Of a stretch of DNA of 64,000 bases, positions 61,972 to 64,000 are shown piece after piece. The first letter of the stretch is position 1. The number at the start of each line of letters is the position of its first letter. The translations under genes were made by a program, and so were the position numbers. The stretch comes from Opisthocomus hoazin (Eukaryota > Chordata > Aves > Opisthocomiformes > Opisthocomidae). Location of the stretch: NCBI RefSeq assembly GCF_030867145.1, contig NC_134417.1, forward strand, positions 6,921,577-6,985,576. Reading direction: 5' to 3'. The notes beneath the pieces are model-generated. The model had not been told where the DNA came from. It searched no databases and saw nothing but the letters and a program-made list of their open reading frames with translations.

Positions 61972-64000
61972 GTAGGGGCGGGCGGCACCGGGCAGGACGC
62001 GGTCCCCGGGCGCTGCTCCGGGATGGCGGTGCCGCCCGTCCCGGCCCCGGCGGGGGCGAGGCGTGGCTGGGGGGGGTGGGGTGGGGAGGGGGACGCGCCC
62101 TCCCGGGAACCCGGTGGGGCGGGGGGCTGCAGCCGGCGGCCATTTTGCGGGGCCCCCCAAGGCGCGGGGGTGGGAGGCCGGGCGGGGGCTGCCCGCAGGT
62201 CCCCAGTGCGGCAGCCGGCGGGTGCCGCCCCGGCTTCCAGAAGGATCCCGCCGTGGCGGGGGGGCCTTCCCGGGGACGGGGCGACGCCTCTGCGGCCCCG
62301 CCACCAGCCTGGGGTGCAGAGGAGGAGGATGCTGTCCCCGCAGCCCGTGGGAGGGGGCACACGGACCCCTTTTCACCCCACAGTTGCTGCCGCTCTCCCC
62401 TGTGGGGCAGGTGGCTCTGGCCATGAAGCTGAGCCATCTTGCGCCATCATCATTACGCTCCAGAGTCAACGATGGCACTGGAGGAACCAGTGGGCGCTGA
62501 CGCTCTCACTTGCCCCACAAGGACGAGCTGCTGCTGCTGACCTTGGGCTGAGGGGCAGCTGGGCGAGGGCCGCCATGTCACTGTGGGCCAGAGCTGGTGG
62601 CTTCTGGCTGGAGGACGGGGTGGTCGCTTGATGGAGGGGCTGGTGCAGAGCCCTGCGCGTGGCCACCCTAGCTCCTGGGGAGCAGCCCTGCACCTGCCCC
62701 ATTGTCTTTCTCCTTATCCTCCTCCTCTTCCTCTTCCTCTCCCGTGGGGAAGCATCCCCTCCCCCGGATCCCGCAGACCCCCTGTGCGCCGGGGTCTCCC
62801 GCCTGCTCAGGTCCCATGCCTTGGCTGCAGGGCTCAGGGAGGACAAGGAACCTGCCGAGCACCTCCCCTGCCACCCCATGTCCATCCTTCTGCACCCCAG
62901 TGCCCAGAGCAGCCCCTCGGTAGGTGGCCTTGGTGGCATGGTGGGGGATGACAGCAGACCCCCGCCGGGGGTATGGCCAGGGGCGTGGTGGTCTCTGCCG
63001 TCCCCGCACACTGTCACTGACCTCCATTTTGTCTGGGAGGTGGCAGCTGGCGCTGGCACAGATGCTGCCACTGCTCCCTTGCTTCCCTGTGTGTGGCCAG
63101 GGCTGCAGCCCCCAAACCCTGGGGCCAGTCGGGACCTGATATTCCCTCCCCCCCACCCCCCCCCCCAGCTTAGATTTGCTACCTGCAAATTTAATCCGTG
63201 TTGGAATTCTCAGGGAGCTGCAAACAGTGCCCTGAAGCTGTGTCCCCCATCAGAGCGGGCGGGAGGCGAGGAGGCACAGGGCAGGGTCCCCGTGATGGCA
63301 CACAGGATGCGGGGGGCTGGATGTCAGCCGGGGATGGGGGGCCACCTGCCCCTGCCCTGGGCTGTCCTCTGAGCTGCTCCCAGGAAAACTGCACCGTCAC
63401 GGCCCCTCGCCCTGCGTGGGGCGGGAGGCAAGCGGGGAGCAGCCGACAGCCTCCGCTGGCAGGCACCGATGGTGCCGCGTCATCCAGGCCAGCTGTCCCC
63501 AGGGCCCCCCGCTGTCCCCAGAGCGAGGGCAGGGTCCTGTGGTCCCAGACGGAGCTGGGGGGCCCCGACGAGGGGGTGCAGAGGAAGGGCTCACTAAAAC
63601 AAAGCCCGTTGGCGGCTGAGAGCACGGTGCCTCGGGAGACGCAGCCAGACGGGGCACCCGCCCTCGCCGCTGAGGTGACGTGGGGCTGCACGCAGACAAA
63701 AGGAGAAACTCGCCTTGGATTTCCCTCGGCGCGGGCAGCTCGTCACCCGCCAGAGCTAGGCAGAGGCAGCCCCCGCCCTGTGCTGGGCGCAGGGAATGGG
63801 GTATCCCGTCTGCGCCGACTCCGTGCCAGCGTCACTCGTGCCCCAGTGTCCTGCAGCACCCAGGGGACAGGCAGCACGGCGTGTCCCCGCAGCATCCTTA
63901 GGGGAAGAGTTCACTGCGGGTGGCACTTGGGGATGATGCTCCCTGTCCCACTGGTCACCTCTTGGCGGTGGCAGGAGGGCTCTCAGGCTTAAGAAGCTCT
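61972..64000. other. Right edge: probable first intron of the CpG-island gene
   Basis: GC-rich sequence with several long but non-coding-looking open frames. I found no kinesin motor sequence (no P-loop-type exon) and no recognised repeat. A C-run lies near 63145-63168. Confidence 0.4.

Larger units (their letters stand above)
61300..62200 (+). promoter_or_regulatory. CpG island, probable KIF1A promoter
   Basis: Extremely CpG-rich DNA with many GC boxes, two RFX X-boxes (61598-61624) and a CRE (61697-61704). By the order AGXT then KIF1A in human 2q37.3, and head-to-head orientation, this should be the start of KIF1A on the plus strand. No KIF1A coding exon is in the window, so the assignment rests on synteny alone. 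Confidence 0.45.

Noticed and set aside
61100-62437. 445-codon minus-strand open frame in the CpG island
   Set aside because: Extreme GC content suppresses stop codons; the translation is Pro/Arg/Ala/Gly filler spanning a probable promoter.

Overview
The window is vertebrate and almost certainly avian nuclear DNA. It has split genes with GT-AG introns, GC-rich CpG-island promoters, three chicken-repeat-1 (CR1) LINE fragments and a gammaretrovirus-like provirus. The gene order is PASK, MTERF4, SNED1, a CROCC2-like remnant, MAB21L4, AGXT, then a CpG island where KIF1A would start. From memory, this is the human 2q37.3 order read in reverse, with the same relative orientations.

Layout. 782-15296 (+): the 3' part of PASK, covering most of the kinase domain. 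One PASK intron carries an antisense, full-length but defective provirus (1476-9625; LTRs, PBS and PPT present; gag, pro, pol and env broken). Another PASK intron carries a related solo LTR (13835-14373). 16076-17122 (+): complete three-exon MTERF4. 19872-40231 (-): complete SNED1. I could place 32 coding exons with consistent phases, giving 1444 codons: signal peptide, NIDO, EGF-like array, sushi, EGF-like array, three FN3 units and a cysteine-rich C-terminus. 41-50 kb: mostly intergenic, with several minus-strand exon-like pieces resembling the N-terminal part of rootletin-type coiled coils, two of them with in-frame stops. CROCC2 is expected here. 50450-55125 (+): complete five-exon MAB21L4, 436 codons. 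55696-59257 (-), or to 59347 with an in-frame upstream ATG: complete eleven-exon AGXT, 392 codons. It has a C-terminal SRL peroxisomal signal and a plausible mitochondrial presequence encoded by the upstream extension. 61.3-62.2 kb: a CpG island with two adjacent RFX X-boxes, a palindromic CRE and a likely untranslated first exon, probably of KIF1A (+).

The genes are independent eukaryotic loci, not an operon. PASK encodes a PAS-domain metabolic kinase, MTERF4 a mitoribosome assembly factor, SNED1 a matrix protein and AGXT a glyoxylate-detoxifying transaminase. Two convergent pairs (MTERF4/SNED1 and MAB21L4/AGXT) have 3' ends very close together. The observations most worth following up are the provirus 38 bp from a PASK splice acceptor, its mosaic LTR divergence, the AGXT dual-targeting arrangement, the decayed CROCC2-like exons, and the loss of an RGD tripeptide in SNED1.
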